Assembly (NCBI RefSeq): GCF_024746795.1 | Contig: NZ_CP080524.1 | Span: 3,016,001-3,080,000 of the forward strand | Source: Mesorhizobium sp. AR10 | GTDB lineage: Bacteria > Pseudomonadota > Alphaproteobacteria > Rhizobiales > Rhizobiaceae | Direction: 5' to 3' | Length of the DNA: 64,000 nucleotides | Part shown: positions 44,649-52,654 of the stretch, piece by piece | Layout of the letters: each line of letters opens with the position of its first letter | Position numbering within the stretch: the first letter of the stretch is position 1 | Translations under genes and position numbers: made by a program | The notes under the pieces: generated by a model | The model's input: the letters and a program-made list of their open reading frames with translations, nothing else | What the model was told of the DNA's origin: nothing | Databases searched by the model: none

Positions 44649-45416
44649 ATGGGCAGTTCGTTGTTCGATTTGACCGGCATGAGGGCGCTGGTCACCGGCT
44701 CGGGGCAGGGGATCGGCTTGGCGCTGGCGGAGGGGCTGGCGCAGCACGGCGCCGAAATCGTGCTGAACGGGCGCAGCGCCGAGAAAGTCGCGGCCGCTGC
44801 CGATGCGTTGGTAGCCAAGGGACACAAGGCTCGCGTCGCGGTCTTCGACGTGACCGACCACGCAGCGGTCGTCAAAGGCGTCGCCGAGATCGAGGCGACG
44901 ATCGGCGCCATCGACATCCTCATCAACAATGCCGGCATGCAGTTCCGTATGCCCCTCGAGGATTTCCCGGCAGACAAATGGGACGAGCTGCTGCGCACCA
45001 ACATTTCCAGCGTGTTCTTCGTCGGGCAAGCGGTGGCGCGGTATATGATTGCGCGCAAGCGCGGCAAGATCATCAACATCGCTTCGGTGCAAAGCGAGCT
45101 GGCACGGACGAACATCGCGCCCTATACGGCCACCAAAGGCGCGGTGCGCAACCTGACACGCGGCATGTGCGCCGACTGGGCCAAGCATGGCCTGCAGATC
45201 AATTCCATTGCGCCGGGCTACTTCAAGACGCCCCTCAACCAGGCGCTGGTCGACAACCCCGAATTTTCGACCTGGCTGACCAACCGCACGCCAGCCGGAC
45301 GCTGGGGTGATGTCGGCGAACTGGTCGGTGCGGCGGTCTTTCTGGCCGGACCCGCCTCATCCTTTGTCAACGGACACACGCTCTATGTCGATGGCGGTAT
45401 CACAACCTGTCTTTGA
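44649..45416 (+). CDS. SDR family 5-keto-D-gluconate 5-reductase-like enzyme
   Basis: The 255-aa protein has TGSGQGIG near residue 15, NNAG, Ser in IASVQSE, and Tyr-Lys in YTATKGAVRNLTRGM. The sequence around MQFRMPLEDFP and WAKHGLQINSIAPGYFKTPLN is typical of gluconate 5-dehydrogenases (IdnO/Gno). It reduces 5-ketogluconate to D-gluconate. The ATG at 44649 has GGGAG upstream; the frame is open back across the operator but without similarity. It overlaps the gluconokinase start. Confidence 0.88.
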   Translation: MGSSLFDLTGMRALVTGSGQGIGLALAEGLAQHGAEIVLNGRSAEKVAAAADALVAKGHKARVAVFDVTDHAAVVKGVAEIEATIGAIDILINNAGMQFRMPLEDFPADKWDELLRTNISSVFFVGQAVARYMIARKRGKIINIASVQSELARTNIAPYTATKGAVRNLTRGMCADWAKHGLQINSIAPGYFKTPLNQALVDNPEFSTWLTNRTPAGRWGDVGELVGAAVFLAGPASSFVNGHTLYVDGGITTCL

Positions 45417-45957
45417 ACCTGCGCTCATCGTCGTGATGGGTGTCAGCGGCTGCGGCAAGACCAGGGTCGGCGTCGAGATCGCCGCGCGACTTAGGCTTGC
45501 CTTCGTCGAAGGCGACACGCTGCATCCTCGCGGCAATGTCGAGAAAATGTCGGTGGGCATACCGCTTACCGACGACGACCGCTGGCCCTGGCTGAATCTG
45601 GTCGGCGCAGCCCTGCGGCAGGCGCATGAGGAGGGCCGCGGGCTCGTGGTCTCTTGTTCGGCGCTGAAGAAATCCTATCGCGATCGCCTTCGCCATGCGA
45701 CAGGCGGGCCGCTATTTTTCGTATTCCTGCAGGGATCGCGCGCGGTGCTGCAAGCCAGACTCGCCGCGCGCCGCGACCACTTCTTTCCGCCGGCGCTGCT
45801 CGACAGCCAACTCTCGGCGCTGGAGAATCCGGATAACGAGAAGCTGGTGGTTACCGTGGATATCGACGCGCCGGTCGACAGCATTACCGATGCGGCGTTG
45901 GCGGGTCTGGGCGACTTTGGGATCGCCTCCGCCAGGATAAGGAAAGAGGCTCGCTGA
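45385..45957 (+). CDS. gntK: gluconokinase
   Basis: The 190-aa kinase has the P-loop VVMGVSGCGKT near the N-terminus, EGDTLHPRGNVEKMSVGIPLTDDDRWPWL and VVSCSALKKSYRDRLR, the classical GntK pattern. It phosphorylates D-gluconate to 6-phosphogluconate for the Entner-Doudoroff or pentose phosphate route. The start at 45385 overlaps the reductase gene by 32 bp; an ATG at 45391 is equally possible. A missing independent ribosome site suggests coupled translation. Confidence 0.9.
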   Translation: MSMAVSQPVFEPALIVVMGVSGCGKTRVGVEIAARLRLAFVEGDTLHPRGNVEKMSVGIPLTDDDRWPWLNLVGAALRQAHEEGRGLVVSCSALKKSYRDRLRHATGGPLFFVFLQGSRAVLQARLAARRDHFFPPALLDSQLSALENPDNEKLVVTVDIDAPVDSITDAALAGLGDFGIASARIRKEAR

Positions 45958-45958
45958 C

Positions 45959-46843
45959 ATGACGCAAGCAACAAAAGTCGCTGTTGTCGGCGCCGGCATC
46001 ATGGGATCGGCGATCGCCACCCGCCTGATCGAGGCCAAACAGGCGGTCACTGTGTTCGATCTGGACAAGGCCAAGGTTGCCGCCTTGACCGCGAAAGGTG
46101 CGGCTGCCGCCGCTTCGGTTGCCGAGGCAACGCGGGCGAGCAGCTTCGTAATCCTCAGCCTCAACCATGCCGATATCGTGCGTTCGGTGGTGTTTGGCGA
46201 CGGCGGTGTCGCGGCTGCGGGCTCACCCGAAAAGCTACTGATCGACATGTCGTCGATCGATCCGGCTGACACCGCGCAGATGGCCAAGAAGCTCGCGGCT
46301 GAGACCGGCATGAAATGGCTCGACTGCCCGCTTTCGGGCGGCGTACCCGGCGCGCTGGCCGGCCGGCTGACCGTCATGGCGGGCGGTGAGGCGGCAGACT
46401 TCGAACAGGCGCGCGCAGTGATGCAACATCTCTGCGCCAACTACACGCTGATGGGGCCGAGCGGGGCAGGGCAAACGACCAAGCTGATCAACCAGCTTTT
46501 CTGCGCAGTGCTCTTCCAGGCCGTCGCCGAAGCCGTGAAACTCGCCGAAGCCGGCGGCGTCGATCCGAAGGCAATCCCGGCGGCGCTGAAGGGCGGACGG
46601 GCCGATTCCAGTATCATGCAGGAGTTCATGGCGAAATTCGCCGCCCGCGATTTTTCAGCCACCGGACGCATCGACAACATGCTGAAGGATCTGGATTCGC
46701 TGCAGGCCTTTGCGCTCAAGACCAAGACGCCGATGCCGATGACCGGGCAGGTGGTCGAGATCCATCGCCTGCTCTGCGCTGCCGGACTGGGGCCAAGGGA
46801 TTCGGCCGAGATGATGCGCCTGCTCGACGGCAAGACCAGCTAA
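45959..46843 (+). CDS. NAD(P)-dependent oxidoreductase of the 3-hydroxyisobutyrate dehydrogenase family
   Basis: The 294-aa protein has the N-terminal nucleotide site VVGAGIMGSAIATRLIEA, the substrate motif DCPLSGGVPGALAGRLTVMAGG and the catalytic Lys region GQTTKLINQLF. The family includes tartronate semialdehyde reductase and 6-phosphogluconate dehydrogenase relatives. The role in this locus is not clear: it could handle a 3-carbon semialdehyde or a sugar-acid intermediate. It is one base behind gntK. Confidence 0.85.
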   Translation: MTQATKVAVVGAGIMGSAIATRLIEAKQAVTVFDLDKAKVAALTAKGAAAAASVAEATRASSFVILSLNHADIVRSVVFGDGGVAAAGSPEKLLIDMSSIDPADTAQMAKKLAAETGMKWLDCPLSGGVPGALAGRLTVMAGGEAADFEQARAVMQHLCANYTLMGPSGAGQTTKLINQLFCAVLFQAVAEAVKLAEAGGVDPKAIPAALKGGRADSSIMQEFMAKFAARDFSATGRIDNMLKDLDSLQAFALKTKTPMPMTGQVVEIHRLLCAAGLGPRDSAEMMRLLDGKTS

Positions 46844-46876
46844 GCGGGGTCTGATTTTGTCGCTTGACGCTCATAA

Positions 46877-46892
46877 ATGTTATCGATAACAT
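46877..46892. promoter_or_regulatory. perfect 16-bp operator ATGTTATCGATAACAT upstream of the RbsA-like gene
   Basis: Identical to the site at 44560. It lies 29 bp upstream of the GTG start at 46921 and directly before the ribosome site, so repressor binding would block the transporter unit. TTGACG at 46864 could be part of the promoter. Confidence 0.8.
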
Positions 46893-46920
46893 CATTTGGC
46901 GATCTTGGGAGGAACGCTTT

Positions 46921-48413
46921 GTGGCTGAGGAAAAACTGATCGAGTTCAAGTCGATTACGAAGGAGTTCGGCGGCACCCGCGCGCTCTCCGACGTGACGCT
47001 CGATCTGCACAAGGGCGAGATCCTGGCACTGCTCGGCGAGAATGGCGCCGGCAAGTCGACGCTGATCAAGACGCTTGCCGGCATCTACCGGCCAGATGGC
47101 GGCAGCATCCTGTTTCGCGGCGAGCCCTATCATCATCGCCCGCCGCGGCCGAACCAGCGCCAGTCCGTCGCTTTCATTCACCAGGATCTCGGTCTGATCG
47201 AATGGATGACGGTCGGCGAGAATGTAGGCCTCGCGCAAGGATTTTCGCTGCGCTCTGGACTTATCGACTGGCGTTCCACCGAAGAGCGGGCGCACGAGGC
47301 GCTGAAGCTGGTTGGCTGTGATTTAGATCCGACGACGCGGGTCCAGGATCTCACGCGCACCGAAAAATCTTTGGTCGCCATCGCCCGCGCGCTGGCCACT
47401 GAGGCCGATGTGCTGGTGCTCGACGAGCCGACCGCCAGCCTGCCGGCCGATGAGGTCGACCGCCTGTTCGACGCTATCCGCCCGCTCAAGCAGCGCGGCG
47501 TCGGCATGATCTATGTCTCGCATCGCCTCGACGAGATTTTCCGAATCGCCGACCGTGTCGCCGTGCTGCGTGACGGCAAGCTGGTCGGCCAGAAGAAGGT
47601 CGCTGACACCCGACCGGACGAGCTGATCGAGATGATCGTCGGCCGCCCGGTAAGCCAGGTTTTCACCAAGGCGGAGACGCAGGCCGGCGAGACGGTGTGC
47701 ACCATTCGCGACCTGGTCTGCGCCGGCGCCGGACCGGTGTCGTTCGACGTGCGCAAGGGCGAGTTGCTCGGCCTGGTCGGACTGCGCGGCGCCGGGCAGG
47801 AGCTGGTTGGCCGGACGCTGTTCGGCTGCCAGGCTTTTTCCGGCTCGGTGACGATCAATGGTGTCGTGCCCGACCTGTCGAGCCCGATCGCGGCGATTCC
47901 GGCGTCGGCCTGATCGCACGCGACCGCACCGAAGAATCGATCGCGGCCTCTTTGTCGATCCGCGAAAACAGTTTCCTCAATCCCGGCGCCGGCAAGCGTG
48001 GCTTGTTCTCCTTCTTGGCACCATACAAGGAGGCTGCGCTGGCGCGGGAGATCGGTGGCTCGGTCGGGTTGCGCCCCAACGATCCGAACCTGCCGATCGA
48101 AGCGTTGTCGGGCGGCAACCAGCAAAAGGTGGTCGTCGGGCGCTGGCTTCACACTGGCCGCACATTGCTGATCGCCGAGGATCCGACGGCTGGCGTCGAT
48201 GTCGGCGCCAAGGCCGAGATCTACCGGCTGATCGGCCGTGCGCTTGAGGCCGGTCTCGCCGTCGTCGTTGTGTCGACCGATTTCGAGGAGATCGCCCATA
48301 TCTGCCATCGGGCTTTGGTTTTTTCGCGCGGACAGATCGTGCGCGAACTTACTGGCAACGACCTGACCACATCCGCCGTGATCACCGCGGCATCGGCTTC
48401 CGAAGCCGCCTGA
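46921..48413 (+). pseudogene. sugar ABC transporter ATP-binding gene (RbsA type) with a frameshift
   Basis: The first part (from GTG 46921, GGGAGGA just upstream) encodes an ABC domain with Walker A GENGAGKST and VLVLDEPTASLPADEVD, and runs into the second domain before a stop at 47911-47913. From about 47895 the similarity continues in another frame (DSGVGLIARDRTEES, then LSGGNQQKVVVGRWL and IAEDPTAGVDVGAKAEI) to the stop at 48413. Adding one base near 47895 restores a protein of about 497 aa, the usual RbsA size. There is no obvious slippery heptamer. So either the importer is inactive or the base is a sequencing error; permease, binding protein and enzymes around it are intact. Confidence 0.9.
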
Positions 48414-48432
48414 TTTTTCCGGAGCAAGTTCT

Positions 48433-49488
48433 ATGCAATCGATCGAATCCAGCGCACTTGAACCGACCCGCGGCGAAATGGCGGGTTTGTCATTGGGGCA
48501 GAAGATCATCCGGCTGATTCCGGTCTACGGACTGGTGATCCTGACGGTGCTGCTGATCGTGCTGTTTTCGATCCTGCTGCCGAACACGTTTCCGACGCTG
48601 CTCAATTTACGCTCGATCATCTCCGACAAGGCGATCATCGCGCTGTTGTCGCTGGCGGCGATGATCCCGATGGCATCCGGGCGGATCGACCTGACCGTCG
48701 GCTACGGCATCGTGCTGTGGCACATCCTTGCCATCAGCCTGCAGACCATGTTCGGCGTTCCGTGGCCGCTGGCGGTGATGATCGTGCTGCTGCTCGGCGC
48801 CGCCACCGGTTTCCTCAACGGGCTGCTGGTCGAGGTCGCGCGCATCGATTCCTTCATCGCCACGCTTGGTACCGGCACCGTGCTCTATGCGCTGGCGCTT
48901 TGGCACACTGGCGGCCGGCAGGTGGTCGGCGTGCTGCCCGAAGGCTTCTACGCCCTCAACGGCACGATGGTGTTCGGGCTGCCGATCACGGGTCTCTATG
49001 TGCTGGGCATCGCCGTCGCGCTGTGGGTCATCCTCGAATATCTGCCGATCGGCCGCTACGTCTATGCCATCGGCGCCAATCCGAAGGCAGCGGCGCTGAA
49101 CGGCATTCCGGTGCGCCGCTTCGTCATCGGCGCCTTCATCTCCTCGGGCTTCCTGACGGCGCTGACAGGCGTGTTGCTTGCCTCCAAGCTGCGCATCGGC
49201 CAGGCCAGCGTCGGGCTGGAGTATCTGCTGCCGGCGCTGGTTGGTGCCTTCCTCGGCTCGACCACCATCAAACCCGGGCGCGTCAATGTCTGGGGCACGA
49301 TGACCGGCGTCATCATCCTCGCCGTCGGCATTTCCGGCATCCAGCAGTTCGGCGGCTCGTTCTTCGTCGAGCCCCTGTTCAACGGCGTGACGCTGCTCGT
49401 CGCTATCGGCATTGCCGGCTACGCCCAGCGCAAGCGCGGTGCGGCTCACAGGGCCAGGACCAAGACTGTTGCGCAGTCCTCGAAGTGA
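48433..49488 (+). CDS. sugar ABC transporter permease (RbsC type)
   Basis: The 351-aa protein has about eight or more hydrophobic segments and the RbsC-family pattern: ALLSLAAMIPMASGRIDLTVG, the VARIDSFIATLGTGTVLYALALW segment, GRYVYAIGANPKAAALNGIPVRRF and VGAFLGSTTIKPGRVNVWGT. It starts 20 bp behind the frameshifted ATPase gene. It would form the channel for a sugar acid or its lactone. The frame is intact even though the ATPase is broken. Confidence 0.92.
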   Translation: MQSIESSALEPTRGEMAGLSLGQKIIRLIPVYGLVILTVLLIVLFSILLPNTFPTLLNLRSIISDKAIIALLSLAAMIPMASGRIDLTVGYGIVLWHILAISLQTMFGVPWPLAVMIVLLLGAATGFLNGLLVEVARIDSFIATLGTGTVLYALALWHTGGRQVVGVLPEGFYALNGTMVFGLPITGLYVLGIAVALWVILEYLPIGRYVYAIGANPKAAALNGIPVRRFVIGAFISSGFLTALTGVLLASKLRIGQASVGLEYLLPALVGAFLGSTTIKPGRVNVWGTMTGVIILAVGISGIQQFGGSFFVEPLFNGVTLLVAIGIAGYAQRKRGAAHRARTKTVAQSSK

Positions 49489-49515
49489 CCAGCCGAACCC
49501 TCCCGAGATCATGAC

Positions 49516-50451
49516 ATGAGCGACTACGAGATTCTGGACGATCGGTTCCGCAAGCTGACGATCGGGCATGCCAAGCTCGAACGGCTATGGACCGGCAGCC
49601 GCTGGGCGGAAGGACCAGTCTATGTTCCGGCGGCCAGGCATCTGCTGTGGTCGGACATCCCTAACGACCGGTTGCTGCGCTATGACGAAGGCGATGGTTC
49701 CGTCAGTGTCTTCGAGACGCATTGCAACAACCAGAACGGACACACGCTCGATCACGAGGGCCGCGTCGTCGCTTGCGAGCATCGTGGCCGGCGCATCTCC
49801 AGGCTCGAGCATGATGGACGCTGGCAGCCCCTTGTCGAAACGGTCAACGGCAAGCGGTTCAATTCGCCGAACGATGTAGTGGTCAAATCCGACGGAACGA
49901 TCTGGTTCACCGATCCGGTCTACGGCATCGAGGGCCACTATGAAGGCACGGTTGCGGCATCGGAGATCGGTGGATCCCATGTCTACCGGTTCGACGAGGC
50001 CACCGGCGCGGTGAGCGCTGTCATCACCGATCTGGTGCAGCCCAACGGCTTGTCTTTCTCGCCGGACGAAAAAATCCTCTACGTCTCGGACACCGGCGCA
50101 AGCCATGTGCCCGGCCTGCCGCGCGCCATCATGGCCTATGACCTTGCGGAGGACGGCTTCTCGGCTCGCGCACGCGGTGTGTTCGCCGAATGCGAGGCGG
50201 GCATGTTCGACGGCTTCCGCGTCGATCAGGGTGGCAATATCTGGGCCTCCAGCGCCGACTCGGTCCGCGTCCATTCGCCCGATAGCACCCTGATAGGTCG
50301 CATCCTGGTTCCGGAACTGGTCTCCAATGTCTGTTTCGGCGGCCCCAGCCGGAACCGGCTCTACATCACCGCGCAGACATCCCTCTACGCCGTTTACGTG
50401 AACGCCCAGCCTGCCGGCTCAGGTCCGGCGGTGGGAACGATCTCTGCCTGA
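49516..50451 (+). CDS. SMP-30/gluconolactonase family lactonase
   Basis: The 311-aa six-bladed beta-propeller has a metal-binding Glu near the start (RWAEGPVYVP), the Asn of RFNSPNDVVVKSDGTIWFTDPVYGIEG, QPNGLSFSPDEKILYVSDTG and the Asp of DGFRVDQGGNIWASS. It hydrolyses sugar lactones such as gluconolactone to the open acid. Placed between the permease and the binding protein, it suggests that the importer may bring in a lactone, or that a lactone forms after uptake. There is no signal peptide, so it acts in the cytoplasm. Confidence 0.9.
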   Translation: MSDYEILDDRFRKLTIGHAKLERLWTGSRWAEGPVYVPAARHLLWSDIPNDRLLRYDEGDGSVSVFETHCNNQNGHTLDHEGRVVACEHRGRRISRLEHDGRWQPLVETVNGKRFNSPNDVVVKSDGTIWFTDPVYGIEGHYEGTVAASEIGGSHVYRFDEATGAVSAVITDLVQPNGLSFSPDEKILYVSDTGASHVPGLPRAIMAYDLAEDGFSARARGVFAECEAGMFDGFRVDQGGNIWASSADSVRVHSPDSTLIGRILVPELVSNVCFGGPSRNRLYITAQTSLYAVYVNAQPAGSGPAVGTISA

Positions 50452-50522
50452 AACCACACCACCGTCCGGAAGCTGAGTTCCGGATGGCCAGACCAATTTC
50501 TGAAACCAAGGGAGGTACCAAC

Positions 50523-51638
50523 ATGCAACGCAGAACATTCCTGAAATCATCCGTCGCCTTGATGGCCATGACCATCGCTGCTTCAGTCCTGCTCGCCGGC
50601 CAGGCACGGGCGGACGCGATGGCCGACGCCATGGCGGTGGTCGAAAAATATGCCCAGAAAGTCACGGCCTGGGATGGCCCGACGACCGGTCCGAAGGCAC
50701 AGCCGGGCAAGACGATTGTCGTGCTGGCCGGCGACCTCAAGAATGGCGGTATTCTCGGCGTCACCACCGGCGTCGAAGAAGCGGCCAAGGCGATCGGCTG
50801 GGACGTGAAGGTGATCGACGGCGCCGGCTCGATCGGCGGACGCACCGCCGCCTTCGGTCAGGCGATGGCGCTGAAGCCGAACGGTATCGTCATCAACGGC
50901 TTCGACGCCGTCGAGCAGGCGCCGGCGCTGGAACAGGCAAAGGCCGCTGGCATCCCGCTGGTTTCCTGGCATGCCGGGCCGGTGATCGGGCCTGACGAAA
51001 AGAGTGGCGTGTTCGCCAACGTATCGACCGACGCCATGCAGGTCTCCACGGCCGCGGCCGACTGGGCCTATGCCGATGCCAAGGGCAAGCCCGGCGTCGT
51101 CATCTTCACCGATTCGACCTACGCCATCGCCATCGCCAAGGCCGATAAGATGAAGGCGGAGATCGAGCGGCTGGGCGGCAAGGTGCTCGAATATGTCGAC
51201 ACGCCGATCGCCGAGACATCGCAGCGCATGCCGCAGCTCACCACCTCGCTGCTGCAGAAATACGGCGATGCCTGGACGCATTCGCTGGCGATCAACGACC
51301 TCTATTTCGACTTCATGGGGCCATCGCTTGCGGCGGCCGGCAAGGCCGGCACCGACGCGCCGATCAATGTGGCCGCCGGCGACGGTTCGGAATCGGCCTA
51401 TCAGCGCATCCGCGCCGGCCAGTTCCAGAAGGTGACGGTCGCCGAACCGCTCAACCTGCAGGGCTGGCAACTGGTCGACGAGCTCAACCGCGCCATCGCC
51501 GGTGAAAAATGGTCCGGCTATCTGTCGCCGCTGCACGTGGTGACGGCCGACAATGTCGAGTTCGACGGCGGCCCGAAGAATGCGTTCGACCCCGAAAATG
51601 GCTACCGCGACGAGTACAAGAAAATCTGGGGCAAGTAG
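50523..51638 (+). CDS. sugar ABC transporter substrate-binding protein (RbsB/periplasmic-binding type)
   Basis: The 371-aa protein has a twin-arginine-like leader (MQRRTFLKSSVALMAM) cut near GQARADA, then a type I periplasmic-binding fold (TIVVLAGDLKNGGILGVTTGVEEAAKAIGWDVKVIDG, ALKPNGIVINGFDAVEQ, IPLVSWHAGP). The ATG at 50523 has GGGAGGT upstream. It is the binding protein for the RbsC-type permease at 48433. The substrate is probably an aldonic acid or lactone, by context. Confidence 0.88.
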   Translation: MQRRTFLKSSVALMAMTIAASVLLAGQARADAMADAMAVVEKYAQKVTAWDGPTTGPKAQPGKTIVVLAGDLKNGGILGVTTGVEEAAKAIGWDVKVIDGAGSIGGRTAAFGQAMALKPNGIVINGFDAVEQAPALEQAKAAGIPLVSWHAGPVIGPDEKSGVFANVSTDAMQVSTAAADWAYADAKGKPGVVIFTDSTYAIAIAKADKMKAEIERLGGKVLEYVDTPIAETSQRMPQLTTSLLQKYGDAWTHSLAINDLYFDFMGPSLAAAGKAGTDAPINVAAGDGSESAYQRIRAGQFQKVTVAEPLNLQGWQLVDELNRAIAGEKWSGYLSPLHVVTADNVEFDGGPKNAFDPENGYRDEYKKIWGK

Positions 51639-51780
51639 GCACGCAGCTTTGCGGGCGCATCACGCGATGCGCCCGCAAGCCGGCCTCATTCCATACCCCA
51701 AATCCAGAATTGTCCGATCCTCGAATTGCCGCCAGCGGGCGACAATGGTCCCAATTGCAGAAGCTCAGGAAACCCTCGTC

Positions 51781-52113
51781 ATGATCATTCGCTACGCCCT
51801 CTTCGAAGGTGAAATCCACCCCGGACAAGAGAGCGAATTCCGGCGCTTCGTCCGCGAAAGGCTGGTGCCTTTGTGGACGCAATTTCCCGGCGCCGAGGAA
51901 GTGCGCGTTCTCGATGGCACGGCGCGGGACGAGGGTGCCCCCGTCTATGCCATGGCGCTCGCCATTCGCTATCCCGACATGGAGGCCTGCAACCGGGCGC
52001 TTCAATCCGACGTTCGCTTTCAGAGCCGCGACGTCACCGGTGAACTGCTGAAGATGTTCACCGGCCGTATCCATCATCATGTTTTCGAGGCCAATGAATA
52101 CGCGCCTGGTTGA
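51781..52113 (+). CDS. small cytoplasmic protein, dimeric alpha/beta-barrel-like (110 aa)
   Basis: The 110-residue protein reads MIIRYALFEGEIHPGQ, then EFRRFVRERLVPLWTQFPGAEEVRVLDG, with MEACNRALQSDVRFQSRD and ends with a His-rich RIHHHVFEANEY. The pattern of an N-terminal strand, amphipathic helix and a helix with small spacing suggests a ferredoxin-like dimeric alpha/beta barrel (EthD or mutarotase-like), but this is not certain. It follows the binding protein by 142 bp on the same strand and may belong to the sugar-acid regulon. No catalytic function can be assigned from sequence alone. Confidence 0.75.
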   Translation: MIIRYALFEGEIHPGQESEFRRFVRERLVPLWTQFPGAEEVRVLDGTARDEGAPVYAMALAIRYPDMEACNRALQSDVRFQSRDVTGELLKMFTGRIHHHVFEANEYAPG

Positions 52114-52159
52114 TCCCTTCGAGCCTATCCCTTGGCTCTATGGAGCGGCGATTGTGGTC

Positions 52160-52298
52160 CACATCCTGACGTTGAAACGTCATCAGTGGTGACCCACATA
52201 CACATTGCGCCGGATGTCTCCTCCCATTGCGTCCGGCGCGTTCCCCTCTGGAGGTTTCAACCTTCATGCTTGGCCGGGCTTAACAGTCCGGCCTTTTT
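52160..52298 (+). ncRNA. candidate small RNA with anti-Shine-Dalgarno loop
   Basis: Three hairpins follow each other. TGACGTT-GA-AACGTCA (52167-52182) comes first. Then the perfect 8-bp stem GCGCCGGA / TCCGGCGC (52207-52214 and 52232-52239) presents a 17-nt loop with CTCCTCCC at 52218-52225. The last is an intrinsic terminator at 52272-52298. Exposed CUCCUCCC loops are typical of alphaproteobacterial trans-acting sRNAs such as the alpha-r14 and CcsR types. No confident promoter is visible, and the start is estimated. Confidence 0.6.
52272..52298 (+). terminator. rho-independent terminator of the sRNA candidate
   Basis: Stem GGCCGG (52272-52277) pairs with CCGGCC (52288-52293) around a 10-nt loop, followed by five T (52294-52298). 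Confidence 0.75.
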
Positions 52299-52401
52299 CT
52301 ATTGATGGCATGGGCCTGTGCGATGGCGCCACATGGGCTATTGTGGCGCATCCGTGCAGTCTCCGCCTCATATTCAAGTCGTTCTCAGTCAGGGCAAACC
52401 A

Positions 52402-52632
52402 ATGGCAAATCCTCCGCGCCGACCGACAAATCCAATGGCGGCCGCCGAAGCCGCCTTCAAACCAATCAAGAAGCCGGTGGCGCCGGTTCGTGAACCCTCG
52501 GCTGCGCCAAATGTCAGGGAGCTTGTTTCCATCAGGATCGATCGTGCCGTGCTGGATTATTTCCAGGAGGCCGGACCCGGCTGGCAGGACCGGATCAACG
52601 ACGCGTTGCGGCAGGCAATAGCCGGAAAGTAG
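52402..52632 (+). CDS. BrnA-like antitoxin (DUF4415 family), orphan
   Basis: The 76-aa protein has a Pro/Ala/Lys-rich N-terminal half and a C-terminal ribbon-helix-helix-like segment (LVSIRIDRAVLDYFQEAGPGWQDRINDALRQAI), the pattern of BrnA antitoxins, where the usual text is IRLDxxVLxxFxxxGxGYQTRIN. The ATG at 52402 has CAGGG about 10 nt upstream and is preferred over a start at 52318. No BrnT toxin gene lies next to it: the upstream DNA is the sRNA candidate and the downstream gene runs the other way. It may be a stand-alone DNA-binding regulator. Confidence 0.75.
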   Translation: MANPPRRPTNPMAAAEAAFKPIKKPVAPVREPSAAPNVRELVSIRIDRAVLDYFQEAGPGWQDRINDALRQAIAGK

Positions 52633-52654
52633 ACCGTCTAGCTTTGTTCCCTTG

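Noticed and set aside
47880..47915. Programmed ribosomal frameshift in the RbsA-like gene
   Set aside because: No X-XXY-YYZ slippery heptamer or nearby pseudoknot is visible and the family is not known to use frameshifting; a mutation or sequencing error is simpler.
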